A stretch of 64,000 nt of DNA, from assembly GCA_041538185.1 (NCBI GenBank), contig JBGORM010000003.1, forward strand, positions 62,001 through 126,000. Reading direction: 5' to 3'. The position numbers and the translations under genes are program-made. Below the pieces are notes generated by a model. It did not search any database. It was given only the letters and a program-made list of their open reading frames with translations, and was not told the origin of the DNA. Numbering within the stretch: position 1 is the stretch's first letter; every line of letters begins with the position of its first letter. The DNA comes from Melioribacteraceae bacterium 4301-Me (lineage in GTDB: Bacteria > Bacteroidota > Ignavibacteria > Ignavibacteriales > Melioribacteraceae). Positions 25,884-35,325 of this stretch are shown here, piece by piece.

Positions 25884-26793
25884 AGAATTAATAAGAAAAA
25901 GGATAGTAATAATTGGTTCAAATGGATTATTAGGCCAACACCTGGTTAATTTTTACAAGAATAATCCGCGAATAGAATTACTGGCTGCCTCAGCTTCAGA
26001 TAATTCTTGTATTGATGGTGTGCCGTATAAAAAACTTGATATAACAAATAAAAATAAAGTGAGAGAGGTACTTCTGAACTTTTTCCCGGATGTTGTAATT
26101 AATGCCGCTGCATATACTGATGTTGATGCATGCGAAACTGATAGAGAAATTTCTTGGAAAATAAATGTGGGTGGTACAGAAAATTTAGCCTTATACTCAT
26201 GGACTGTAGATGCTCTAATGATTCATATTTCGTCTGATTATATTTTTGATGGAAAATCAGGTCCATATTCCGAAGATGATAAACCTTGCCCAATTAATTA
26301 TTATGGCAGAACAAAATTAGCTGCCGAGAATACAGTGCGTGCAAGCGGAGTAAGATACTGCATTGTGCGTACAAATGTTTTGTATGGTTCAGCAAAAAAC
26401 AATAAAACTGATTTTGTTAAGTGGGTAATTAAATCACTCAAATCAAAAAAACAAATTAATGTAGTTACTGACCAAATTAACAATCCAACTTTCGTTGACG
26501 ATGCAGTTAACGGAATTAATAAATTAATTGAATTTAAGAAAGAAGGTATTTATAATATTGCTGGCGGCGAGTTGCTTTCTCGTTTTGACTTTGCTAAAAA
26601 GATAGCTCAATTTTTTGATTTAGATGAATCGCTGATAAAACCAATTGATTCAAAGCAGTTAAAACAAGCTGCTCCTCGGCCACTAAAATCCGGTTTAATT
26701 ACCTTAAAAGCTCAATCAGAGATAGCTTATAGACCCACTTCATTGTTGAATACACTTAAGAGAATTAAAAAAGATATGAATAATGTAATGTAA
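25870..26793 (+). CDS. RmlD-like dTDP-4-dehydrorhamnose reductase / sugar-nucleotide reductase
   Basis: This 307-residue SDR protein starts at ATG 25870. It has GSNGLLGQHL as the NAD(P)-binding turn, INAAAYTDVDACE, HISSDYIFDGKSGPYSEDD, the catalytic Tyr/Lys pair YYGRTKLAAE, and VRTNVLYG, the usual RmlD set. It would reduce a 4-keto-6-deoxy sugar nucleotide, completing rhamnose synthesis with the rfbC product 3 kb upstream. Members of the same subfamily act in other sugar pathways or as MAT regulatory subunits, so I give no symbol. Confidence 0.85.
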   Translation: MYLAEELIRKRIVIIGSNGLLGQHLVNFYKNNPRIELLAASASDNSCIDGVPYKKLDITNKNKVREVLLNFFPDVVINAAAYTDVDACETDREISWKINVGGTENLALYSWTVDALMIHISSDYIFDGKSGPYSEDDKPCPINYYGRTKLAAENTVRASGVRYCIVRTNVLYGSAKNNKTDFVKWVIKSLKSKKQINVVTDQINNPTFVDDAVNGINKLIEFKKEGIYNIAGGELLSRFDFAKKIAQFFDLDESLIKPIDSKQLKQAAPRPLKSGLITLKAQSEIAYRPTSLLNTLKRIKKDMNNVM

Positions 26794-26931
26794 TTTGCTT
26801 ATGTGTACTGCTTCAAAAAAAATTCAATAATCACCTAAATTTATGCCCAAATACAATACAAACGTAATTAAACTCAATTGGTACTTCAGAAATTGGAGTT
26901 TCAGCAAAATATTTCAAAAAATTTTATGAAG

Positions 26932-27207
26932 CTAAAAACTTTTTCTCCAGCTGCGCATTAAAAATCCAGTAATAACAAGTGCTAATCCAATCATGGCAAT
27001 TTTAATATATGAGTCGTGATAATAATAATGGCCGCCGACTATTATTGGAGAGGCAGTTGAGTTTTCGAGAGAATAGTAATTAGAATCGCTGAGAAATTCA
27101 GTCTTGTAATTGAAATGAAGAAGTGCATAAAAGATAATAATACTTCCTTGAAGGAAGCATGCAATATCAACCAATGCAAAAACAATATTAGTCATTAAGC
27201 GTTTCAT
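26932..27207 (-). CDS. Hypothetical small membrane protein
   Basis: This 91-residue protein has two hydrophobic segments (about residues 7-30 and 67-85) separated by a polar loop rich in Tyr, Ser and Asn (NYYSLENSTASP). The minus-strand start has a good AGAGGAA ribosome-binding site, which argues for a real gene. I recognise no family. Downstream (lower coordinates) there is no gene before the rmlD-like stop. Confidence 0.5.
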   Translation of the reverse strand: MKRLMTNIVFALVDIACFLQGSIIIFYALLHFNYKTEFLSDSNYYSLENSTASPIIVGGHYYYHDSYIKIAMIGLALVITGFLMRSWRKSF

Positions 27208-27312
27208 TTTTATTTCCTCTAAGAAAGTTTTGAGCTATATACAAAAATTACTATAAAGCAGCAATAAATAGTTATAAGAAACTTCTGAAAGATTCGATGA
27301 GTCACTCCTTTA

Positions 27313-27397
27313 AAACCTTTTTTCACGTAAGTGGGGAACGGGAATCCATTGTTTTCAAAGTAGATTTTCAGCTCCCCACTCTCGGGAGAAAAGGTTT
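27313..27397. repeat. Nested imperfect inverted repeat (85 bases)
   Basis: AAACCTTTT (27313-27321) pairs with AAAAGGTTT (27389-27397), and AGTGGGGA (27330-27337) pairs with TCCCCACT (27373-27380). The two stems are separated by matching 8-base internal loops. It lies 83 bases downstream of the tRNA on the same strand, so it could terminate the tRNA transcript; its size and the CGGGAATCCATT phrase also fit a dispersed palindromic element. Confidence 0.5.
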
Positions 27398-27479
27398 CGT
27401 GGGAATGACAACCGCTGATAATTCTACTTTTCAGATGTTTCTATAAGTAGTCAAAATTTTACCTTTTACTAAAAATTTG

Positions 27480-27553
27480 TACCCCCGAGAGGATTCGAAC
27501 CTCCGACCAACGGTTTAGGAAACCGCTGCTCTATCCTGCTGAGCTACGGGGGC
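27480..27553 (-). tRNA. tRNA-Arg (anticodon CCU)
   Basis: Read on the minus strand, a 74-base cloverleaf is complete: acceptor GCCCCCG, D arm GCTCAGCAGGATAGAGC, anticodon stem GCGGT/ACCGT around TTCCTAA (anticodon CCT), and T arm GGAGG TTCGAAT CCTCT. The acceptor ends with a G1-U72 wobble if the discriminator is A at 27480. CCA is not encoded. The tRNA reads the AGG codon. Confidence 0.93.
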
Positions 27554-27558
27554 TAATA

Positions 27559-27927
27559 TTATTTTTTTATAAATAAATAAATTGCCACTAAGAATAAAAA
27601 AATTGCAAATATTTTTCTTAGCAAATCTGTTGGTATTTGCACCGCAACTTTAGAAGAGAAATAGCTGCCAATAACAAAAGTAATTACCATTAACATTGCT
27701 GCTTTTAGGTCTACGTATCCAGCCTTGTAGTAATTTATTGTTGCTAACAAACCTATTGGTGGAAGCAACATTGCAAGTGTAGTTCCTTGTGCTAATTGCT
27801 GTGAATAACCTAAAAAGAAAATTAGCATAGGTATTACTACAATACCGCCGCCTACACCAACAAATCCGCTTAAAACTCCAGAAAGCAATCCAGTTAAAAG
27901 TAAAATTAATAATTGTGTTGTGTTCAT
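27559..27927 (-). CDS. TSUP (TauE/SafE) family half-size membrane protein
   Basis: This 122-residue protein has four helices. The N-terminal LLTGLLSGVLSGFVGVGGGIVVIPML is the TSUP repeat signature. It is half the usual ~250 residues, so it would act as a dimer if it transports sulfite, sulfonates or similar anions. It starts 110 bases from the divergent full-length TSUP gene and ends 5 bases from the tRNA. Either a natural half-size member or an old truncation is possible; no second half is visible in the adjoining sequence. Confidence 0.82.
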   Translation of the reverse strand: MNTTQLLILLLTGLLSGVLSGFVGVGGGIVVIPMLIFFLGYSQQLAQGTTLAMLLPPIGLLATINYYKAGYVDLKAAMLMVITFVIGSYFSSKVAVQIPTDLLRKIFAIFLFLVAIYLFIKK

Positions 27928-28037
27928 TTTTGAATTTTATTGATTATTAATTATGCTAAAGAAACATAAAAAGTATCTTAAAAATACTACAATTTTTTTA
28001 TTTCAAATAACTGCAATAAGTTTGTTACACAAAATTT

Positions 28038-28913
28038 TTGAAAAATTTGCTAATTGGTAAAAGTGCAGGTATAAGATTGAATAACATAATTTTTACAGTT
28101 TTTGTTTACATAGGCTCACTACTTGCAGGCTTTTTAGGCTCTTTAACAGGTTTGGGTGGAGGAATTATAATAGTGCCTATGTTAACTCTATTATTTGGGG
28201 TTGATATTCATTACGCTGTAGGCGCTTCATTGATTGCTGTGATTGCCACTTCATCAGGGGCGGCATCGACTTATGTTAAGGAAGGTTACACAAATATTCG
28301 AATTGGAATGTTTTTAGAAATTGCAACGACAATTGGCGCTATTATAGGAGCATACTTTGCTGGTTTTGCACCTGCAAATATTATCGCTGTTGTATTCGGT
28401 ATTGTACTGATTTATTCTGCAATCCAGTCTTTTATCTCCAGAAAGGAAGATAGCTTGATTATCTCTGAAAATAAAATTGCTTCTAAGTTAAAGTTAAATG
28501 GTTATTATCCACAAAAAAATGAATGGAAAAAATATTCAATGCAAAGAGTTCCATTAGGTTTTAGTATATGTGTTTTAGCTGGGTTTTTATCTGGACTTTT
28601 AGGAATTGGAGGTGGGGCGGTAAAAGTTATTGCAATGGATAGAATTATGAAAATTCCTTTTAAGGTTTCTACCACCACGAGTAATTTTATGATTGGAGTT
28701 ACTGCTGCGGCAAGCGCTGGAATTTACTTAAAAAATGGTTTTATTAACCCGCCTTTAATAATGCCTGTTTTGCTTGGCGTTTTAACAGGCGCTTTTATTG
28801 GAGCTTCAATTTTAGGCCGTACATCTTCAAAGTGGCTGAAAATTTTATTCGGAATTTTAGTACTGTCACTTGCTTTTGAAATGATTAAAAACGCTATATC
28901 AGGGAATTTATGA
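28038..28913 (+). CDS. TSUP (TauE/SafE) family transporter, full length
   Basis: This 291-residue membrane protein has two TSUP repeats: LLAGFLGSLTGLGGGIIIVPM near residue 27 and LAGFLSGLLGIGGGAVKVIAM near residue 178. Family members export or import sulfite, sulfoacetate, sulfolactate and related anions. No ATG is available near the start; TTG 28038 is used here, with TTG 28077 as the alternative. It overlaps a DUF1634 gene by ATGA, a frequent pairing. Together with the sulfur respiration cluster it adds to the organism's capacity to move sulfur oxyanions. Confidence 0.88.
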   Translation: MKNLLIGKSAGIRLNNIIFTVFVYIGSLLAGFLGSLTGLGGGIIIVPMLTLLFGVDIHYAVGASLIAVIATSSGAASTYVKEGYTNIRIGMFLEIATTIGAIIGAYFAGFAPANIIAVVFGIVLIYSAIQSFISRKEDSLIISENKIASKLKLNGYYPQKNEWKKYSMQRVPLGFSICVLAGFLSGLLGIGGGAVKVIAMDRIMKIPFKVSTTTSNFMIGVTAAASAGIYLKNGFINPPLIMPVLLGVLTGAFIGASILGRTSSKWLKILFGILVLSLAFEMIKNAISGNL

Positions 28914-29290
28914 AAGAAAAATTTCTTATCAACGAAGAACGAAAGTTGGAAACATTCTTAGCTGATTTGCTAAGAGTAGGTGTAATAATTTCAGCAGTTT
29001 TAGTGGTTGTAGGCGGTATTATTTACTTATATAATTACGGTCATCAACCCCCTCGTTTTTCTGTGTTTAATAATGAACCGTCCGATTTGAAGAATTTTTT
29101 TAGCATACTTAAAGGTATGCTTGAATTGAAAAGTTTGTCAATTATTCAATTAGGGATTCTTGCCTTAATTGCTACGCCGGTTCTAAGAGTATTTTTTTCT
29201 TTCGTCGGTTTCATTCATGAAAAAGATGTTATGTATTCTTTTTTCACTTTAATTGTACTTAGTGTATTACTTTTTAGTCTTTTTGGCTAA
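28910..29290 (+). CDS. DUF1634 family membrane protein
   Basis: This 126-residue protein has three helices (about residues 22-43, 77-95 and 106-125) and the typical N-terminal ADLLRVGVIISAVLVVVGGIIYL. DUF1634 genes commonly follow TSUP transporter genes, and the ATGA overlap here shows the same pairing. It is probably an accessory subunit, but its function is unknown. The gene ends before a ~600-base non-coding stretch. Confidence 0.82.
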   Translation: MKEKFLINEERKLETFLADLLRVGVIISAVLVVVGGIIYLYNYGHQPPRFSVFNNEPSDLKNFFSILKGMLELKSLSIIQLGILALIATPVLRVFFSFVGFIHEKDVMYSFFTLIVLSVLLFSLFG

Positions 29291-29495
29291 AATATAATTG
29301 TTTAGTCGTATTTGTACTTATCTCAATGTTTTATTCATACTTACACTAATTATTTATTAATGATCCCGATCTTGCATAAATAATAAATAAAAAAGTATTT
29401 TTTTAGAAATCGCTCGTATTAATTCGGCTAAAATTTTTTATTAGAAAAATTTCCATTCTACATTGTTAAGTTACAGAGGTATTTACTCCAAATCA

Positions 29496-29802
29496 CTGCT
29501 GCCCAAAATAATTTTGAAATCAAATTCCGAAGGGATGAATTACCAAATAAATTTAGAAGACTTCAAGATTTTGGACTATTCTACTTGTCTTGTAAATCAA
29601 TCCCCATCTCGTCCATACGGGACTTTTAACTTCAGTTTGATACTTATTTATTCTATAACATAATCCCTAAAGGGATTACATTGGTTTATGCATAATCAAA
29701 GCTTTATTGTCCCGTCATGACAAAATATTTATAGGATAAAGAACAAAGAAATAGATTAAGTCCATTTAGGGACGAAATAAAAAATATATTGGGCAGATAT
29801 GA
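29496..29802 (+). repeat. 307-bp dispersed element, copy 1
   Basis: This segment is about 96% identical to 51840-52149 (about a dozen substitutions and one 3-base indel by eye). The ends are imperfect inverted repeats: CTGCCCAA at 29498-29505 pairs with TTGGGCAG at 29788-29795. The interior has palindromes such as TCCCTAAAGGGA. It has no convincing coding capacity; the short open frame across it reads through both copies but has no recognisable product. It fills most of the gap before enolase. Confidence 0.82.
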
Positions 29803-29896
29803 CCTCAAATAAAAAATTAAGATGCGCCTAAATTGAATTTACCTGCTTAATTTGATAAGTTTTGCCTTCAAAAATAATATAATATTGGAGTAATAA

Positions 29897-31195
<1,299 letters not shown>

Positions 31196-31593
31196 ATCTT
31201 ATGTGTTGATATTTATAGTATGGTTAGATGCTGTTAGCCATTGAACCATTTAGTTTGAAAAAACTGTTGGCTGTAGGATTTGAAATGTTTATTTGTAATC
31301 GGTGAAACTTGCCTACAGTATTGGTACAATCTTTTAGCATTCAATTTATTTGTGAACTTAGTCCTACATTTTAGTTTTTTTCAGAAAAAGCATTTTCCTT
31401 TGAGGAATACTCGTTATTAAGTAAAATAAAAATAATACAATTGGGTTTTAGATTTATTCTAATTTAACTCTGTAAAAAAACCTTTGGCCATTCGCTGAAC
31501 ACATTTTTTGCATAATAATTTTCTTAAAAAATTTAAATTAATTTATTAGATTGTATATGCCATAAATTTATTCAACAATAAGGAGGAGAAAAA
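31196..31593. other. Non-coding stretch after enolase
   Basis: About 400 bases without a credible reading frame, RNA gene or strong inverted repeat. The last ~15 bases hold the AAGGAGGAG ribosome-binding site of the next gene. Confidence 0.6.
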
Positions 31594-31794
31594 ATGGGAA
31601 AGGCATCCTCTACAATGCGTGTGTGGTTTATTCTGTTTGGCTTACTTATATGGATCGGTATAGCATTAACAGGTTTCTCAAATGTACACTGGTTTTTATA
31701 CATACCGGCAATTGCTATTGTATTAGCTGGAATTTTTGGATATTGCCCAAGCTTAATGCTGGTTTCCAAAATAGTACCTCCAAAACAATCTTAA
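31594..31794 (+). CDS. DUF2892 family small membrane protein
   Basis: This 66-residue protein has two helices (residues 9-27 and 32-53) and the short GYCPS motif after the second helix that marks the YgaP-like DUF2892 domain. In other bacteria this domain occurs alone or fused to a rhodanese. AAGGAGGAG precedes the ATG at good spacing, and a clear terminator follows. The function is unknown; the conserved Cys could carry sulfur, by analogy only. Confidence 0.78.
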   Translation: MGKASSTMRVWFILFGLLIWIGIALTGFSNVHWFLYIPAIAIVLAGIFGYCPSLMLVSKIVPPKQS

Positions 31795-31802
31795 ACTAAA
31801 TT

Positions 31803-31840
31803 GAGGGTGTGTTTCTGCACCCTCTAATTATTCTTCATTT
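31803..31840 (+). terminator. Rho-independent terminator of the DUF2892 gene
   Basis: GAGGGTG at 31803-31809 pairs with CACCCTC at 31818-31824 around an 8-base loop, followed by a T-rich tract. Confidence 0.75.
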
Positions 31841-31894
31841 TTTTTCAATTATCTTTATACTTATTTTTTATGCTCAAAAAATTAATTGCTTGTA

Positions 31895-32785
31895 ATGCCA
31901 TATCTTGGAGAAATAGCAGCACTGTTAACCGCATTATTTTGGTCGGCCACAGCAATTGTTTTTACTGAAGCTTCAATATTAGTGGGGTCGTTGTTTGTTA
32001 ATATTAGTCGACTAATACTTGCTGCAATCTTTTTATTGTTTACCATTTTAGCATTACAATTAGGCTGGGTAGTTACCTCGAACCAAATTGTTAATCTTGC
32101 CCTTAGCGGTTTCGCTGGATTAGTAATCGGTGATACTTTTCTTTTCAAATCATTTCAATTTATTGGTGCAAGATTAAGTATGCTGATTATGGCGCTGGTG
32201 CCAGGTATGTCGGCAATTTTAGCTTACTTTTTTCTCAACGAATCAATTTCATTTATTGGAGTGCTGGGAATATTTTTAACTATTTTAGGTATAGCAATAG
32301 TAGTATTAAAAAGAGAAGAGAAAGTTTCTTCACGGTATACAGTTAATGTAGCTGGAGTTTTTTATGCTTTCATTGGAGCAGTTGGTCAAGCGGTTGGACT
32401 AATATTTGCTAAGCAGGCTTTTAATGAAGGAGAAATAAATGGCTTTTTAGCCGCATTAATACGAATTGTATCAGCTATAGTGTTTATTTATCCGCTGACA
32501 GTAATGGCTAAAAAAATAGCAAACCCATTTAGTGTTTTTAAGAACAAGAAAAGAGCATTTGCCTATACTCTAATTGGCTCTGCAGTAGGTCCATATTTGG
32601 GCATTACTTTAAGTCTGGTCTCTATAAAATATGCTAAAGTGGGAATTGCTTCTACTTTAATGGCCACAGTACCAATAATAATGCTTCCGATGGTTAAGTA
32701 TTATTATAAAGAGAAATTGTCTTGGGTTTCAATTTTAGGTGCATTTATTGCAGTAGGTGGAGTAACTATATTGTTCTTGCGGTAA
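31895..32785 (+). CDS. EamA/DMT-family permease
   Basis: This 296-residue membrane protein starts at ATG 31895, with ten helices in two EamA repeats: YLGEIAALLTALFWSATAIVF at the start, and a second repeat from about residue 150 with VAGVFYAFIGAVGQAVGLIFAKQAF. Loop phrases GARLSMLIMALVPGMSAILAYFFLNE and KYAKVGIASTLMATVPIIM are typical of the drug/metabolite transporter superfamily. The substrate cannot be told. It stops 4 bases before the end of the convergent macro-domain gene. Confidence 0.85.
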   Translation: MPYLGEIAALLTALFWSATAIVFTEASILVGSLFVNISRLILAAIFLLFTILALQLGWVVTSNQIVNLALSGFAGLVIGDTFLFKSFQFIGARLSMLIMALVPGMSAILAYFFLNESISFIGVLGIFLTILGIAIVVLKREEKVSSRYTVNVAGVFYAFIGAVGQAVGLIFAKQAFNEGEINGFLAALIRIVSAIVFIYPLTVMAKKIANPFSVFKNKKRAFAYTLIGSAVGPYLGITLSLVSIKYAKVGIASTLMATVPIIMLPMVKYYYKEKLSWVSILGAFIAVGGVTILFLR

Positions 32786-32789
32786 AATA

Positions 32790-33323
32790 TTATTTATATA
32801 ATTTTTCTATTTTGTCTCTATAAGTTTTATATGCAGCTTCACCAAAGCATACAAAAATTACCTTATTAATTGTTTTACTGTTCTCAAGAAATTTCAAGAC
32901 AGTTGATATAGCAATTTCTGTTGCCCGGTCTAACGGAAAACCATAAACTCCAGTTGAAATTGCTGGGAAAGCAATGGTTTTAATATTATGTTTCTCAGCA
33001 AGCGATAACGAATTTTTATAACAGTTAGAAAGTAATTTATCCTCGTTGTTATTACCGCCTCTCCATACAGGTCCAACAGTATGAATAACAAACTTTGCAG
33101 GCAAATTATATCCTTTTGTAATTTTAGCTTCTCCTGTTGAACAACCCCCTAATGTTCTGCATTCCTCCAACAATTTTGGTCCCGCGGCTCTATGAATGGC
33201 ACCATCAACACCGCCGCCGCCTAATAAAGATGAATTTGCTGCATTTACTATTGCATCAACTTTTAATTTGGTTATGTCACCCTCAATTATTTCTATTCTG
33301 TTTAGTCTATCTTTATTTTCCAT
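32790..33323 (-). CDS. Macro-domain protein (O-acetyl-ADP-ribose deacetylase-like, YmdB type)
   Basis: This 177-residue stand-alone macro domain has [37 protein letters not shown], the ADP-ribose-binding signature, with the catalytic Asp in [32 protein letters not shown] and [13 protein letters not shown] complete the pocket. It removes acyl or ADP-ribosyl groups from ADP-ribose derivatives. No sirtuin or ADP-ribosyltransferase gene is adjacent, so a toxin or sirtuin partner is not evident. Confidence 0.92.
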   Translation of the reverse strand: MENKDRLNRIEIIEGDITKLKVDAIVNAANSSLLGGGGVDGAIHRAAGPKLLEECRTLGGCSTGEAKITKGYNLPAKFVIHTVGPVWRGGNNNEDKLLSNCYKNSLSLAEKHNIKTIAFPAISTGVYGFPLDRATEIAISTVLKFLENSKTINKVIFVCFGEAAYKTYRDKIEKLYK

Positions 33324-33707
33324 TTTACTGTTTCATTAAAATATTTCTTGTGTAAGATAAAAAATATTTTTTGAATTATACATTGAACACTTAAACAAAG
33401 AACAATGGTCTTATCAATAATACTGAAGAATTACACTTATCGACAAGCAGTGATTGTCTAAGTCATGCATTAACAAAAATGACTAAAACCACTTCCTTGG
33501 CTATCTATTAATATAACTTTAAAAAAGATGATTCGTATCAAGTTTATTCAATTAATTATGTATTATTTTTCTAATCAATCTCATTGTGAAACGGTGAAGT
33601 CCAACAAAAAATTTAATTTTCTTTACAACTGAGCTTATATCTAAATATGATTCAATTTTTATGTTGGCACTTTGTTTGACACTGAAAAATGAACAATTTG
33701 CCGAATT
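33324..33707. other. Non-coding stretch between divergent genes
   Basis: About 380 bases with no convincing gene. A TTGACA hexamer near 33679 could be part of the promoter of the gene starting at 33708. Nothing else stands out. Confidence 0.5.
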
Positions 33708-34121
33708 ATGGAATTAATCTCTGTTGTTGCATTAATATTAGTAATTGGAATAGTGCTGCTTATTGTAGCAATATTTATTTCTTTTTTATTCTACAAAAAG
33801 GAAAACAAGCATAATGACCAAATCTACACTGATGAAGTTTTGCTGAATCAGAATAGACTTAATAAAGATGATATAACCTCGTACAAATTGCCTGCAAACT
33901 ATTATTCTGTAGTTCCGCACTTCCCTATAGAAACAAATAAGCAATCTTTTAATATTAAGGTGGTAAAGAAACATTATCCATACTCAAGATATTCAACATC
34001 TTATGATAACCACTCTGTTAGTAACAATCTTAGAAAAACAAGCATTGATAATAATGCCCGTTACGTAATAGTTAATGACGAACTCGCAAAAAAGAGCCAT
34101 TTAAGAGTCATTAACTTTTAA
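33708..34121 (+). CDS. Hypothetical protein with one N-terminal membrane helix
   Basis: This 137-residue protein has one membrane helix (residues 4-28) followed by a hydrophilic part rich in Asn, Ser, Lys and Tyr (for example YPYSRYSTSYDNHSVSNN). There is no recognisable domain and no clear ribosome-binding site, so it could be a fast-evolving membrane-attached protein or a chance frame. The hydrophobic N-terminus followed by KKENK fits the positive-inside rule, which argues mildly for a real gene. Confidence 0.4.
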   Translation: MELISVVALILVIGIVLLIVAIFISFLFYKKENKHNDQIYTDEVLLNQNRLNKDDITSYKLPANYYSVVPHFPIETNKQSFNIKVVKKHYPYSRYSTSYDNHSVSNNLRKTSIDNNARYVIVNDELAKKSHLRVINF

Positions 34122-34438
34122 CTAAGCAGGCAGAAAATAAAATTAAATCAATTCATGCTATATCAAGATTCTGAATTAAAAGTTATTTATTTGCCAAAAG
34201 GATATGGTAGATGATAGGGTAAAATCATAGTTTTGCTGTCGTATATATAAAAACAAAGTTATCTTTAAGATTAATGATTCAAGCAAAAAACTTAATCGCT
34301 GAAAAATGAATTTGTTTACCTACATAAGGGCTTTCTTGCTAAATGTAGATATATGAAGACTTATTCAGGATTTTCAAGATATCTAATTATATTCATTTTC
34401 GTTTGTGGAGCAATTGGAAACAAAAATAGGAGAAAACT
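34122..34438. other. Non-coding stretch before the LOG-family gene
   Basis: About 317 bases without a gene or notable repeat. The end carries AGGAGAAAACT, the ribosome-binding site of the next gene. Confidence 0.5.
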
Positions 34439-35137
34439 ATGGATAATGTAGACATGAAAGTAAATGAAGTTGAATTAAAATTACAAAGCTCACAAGAAGA
34501 TTTGTGGAGAATATTTAGGATAATGGCTGAATTTGTAGAGGGGTTTGAAACAATGTCAAAAATAAAACCAAGTGTTGTTTTTTTTGGTTCAGCAAGGGCT
34601 AAATCTAACGATAAATTTTATAAATTGGCTGTTGAGACTGCAAAGGAGGTTGTTAAAAATGGTTTTGGTGTTATTACTGGAGGCGGTCCAGGTATAATGG
34701 AAGCTGCAAATAAAGGGGCAAAAGAAGCAGGCGGAAGTTCCACTGGTGTAAATATAGAATTACCTTTTGAACAGCTGCCAAACCAGTATATTGACCATGA
34801 TAAATTATTGAACTTTAGGTACTTTTTTATTCGTAAGGTTATGTTTTTTAAGTATGCACAAGGTTATATTCTTTTTCCAGGTGGATTTGGTACAATTGAT
34901 GAATTTTTTGAGGTGTTAACTCTTATTCAAACTGGCAAAACAAGAAGGTTCCCTGTAGTTTTAATTGGAAATGAGTATTGGACATCATTGCTTTCTTTTA
35001 TTAAAAATGAATTATTGTCAAATAAATTTATCTCGCCAGAAGATGTTAATCTGTTTACGTTAACTGATAATCCAGTACAAGCAGCTAAAATAATAGCAGA
35101 TTATCATAAGGGTAAGAAATTCACCACCAATTTTTGA
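34439..35137 (+). CDS. LOG family protein (nucleotide 5'-monophosphate phosphoribohydrolase-like)
   Basis: This 232-residue protein of the Rossmann-like LOG / 'lysine decarboxylase-like' family has VFFGSARAKSNDKFY, the GGGPGIMEAANKGAKEAGG loop and the PGGFGTIDEFFEVLTLIQTG catalytic block with Glu. Members cleave the base from nucleoside monophosphates (cytokinin activation in plants). The N-terminal ~45 residues are helical and precede the core. Strong ribosome-binding site, single gene, followed by a strong terminator. Confidence 0.9.
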   Translation: MDNVDMKVNEVELKLQSSQEDLWRIFRIMAEFVEGFETMSKIKPSVVFFGSARAKSNDKFYKLAVETAKEVVKNGFGVITGGGPGIMEAANKGAKEAGGSSTGVNIELPFEQLPNQYIDHDKLLNFRYFFIRKVMFFKYAQGYILFPGGFGTIDEFFEVLTLIQTGKTRRFPVVLIGNEYWTSLLSFIKNELLSNKFISPEDVNLFTLTDNPVQAAKIIADYHKGKKFTTNF

Positions 35138-35165
35138 TTGTTATTGGTACTGTGATTTATTTCTA

Positions 35166-35201
35166 AAAACCCAAACCCTCATAAATAAGGGTTTGGGTTT
35201 T
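35166..35201 (+). terminator. Strong 14-bp hairpin terminator
   Basis: AAAACCCAAACCCT at 35166-35179 and AGGGTTTGGGTTTT at 35188-35201 pair perfectly around an 8-base loop. It sits between the LOG gene and the convergent Rossmann gene, so it may work in both directions. Confidence 0.8.
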
Positions 35202-35325
35202 AGGAGTTCATTTTTATTTGCAGACACAAGCTTAAATAATTTGTCCATCTGTCAATATAATTTCGAGCAAGTTAAAATGTAACTTAATTAGCAACGCAAC
35301 TGTTTTGAATATTTTGTTTTTAGTG

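Noticed and set aside
29463..29663. 66-codon open frame across the dispersed element
   Set aside because: It starts outside the element and is open in part of the other copy only because of the shared DNA; no family or ribosome-binding site.
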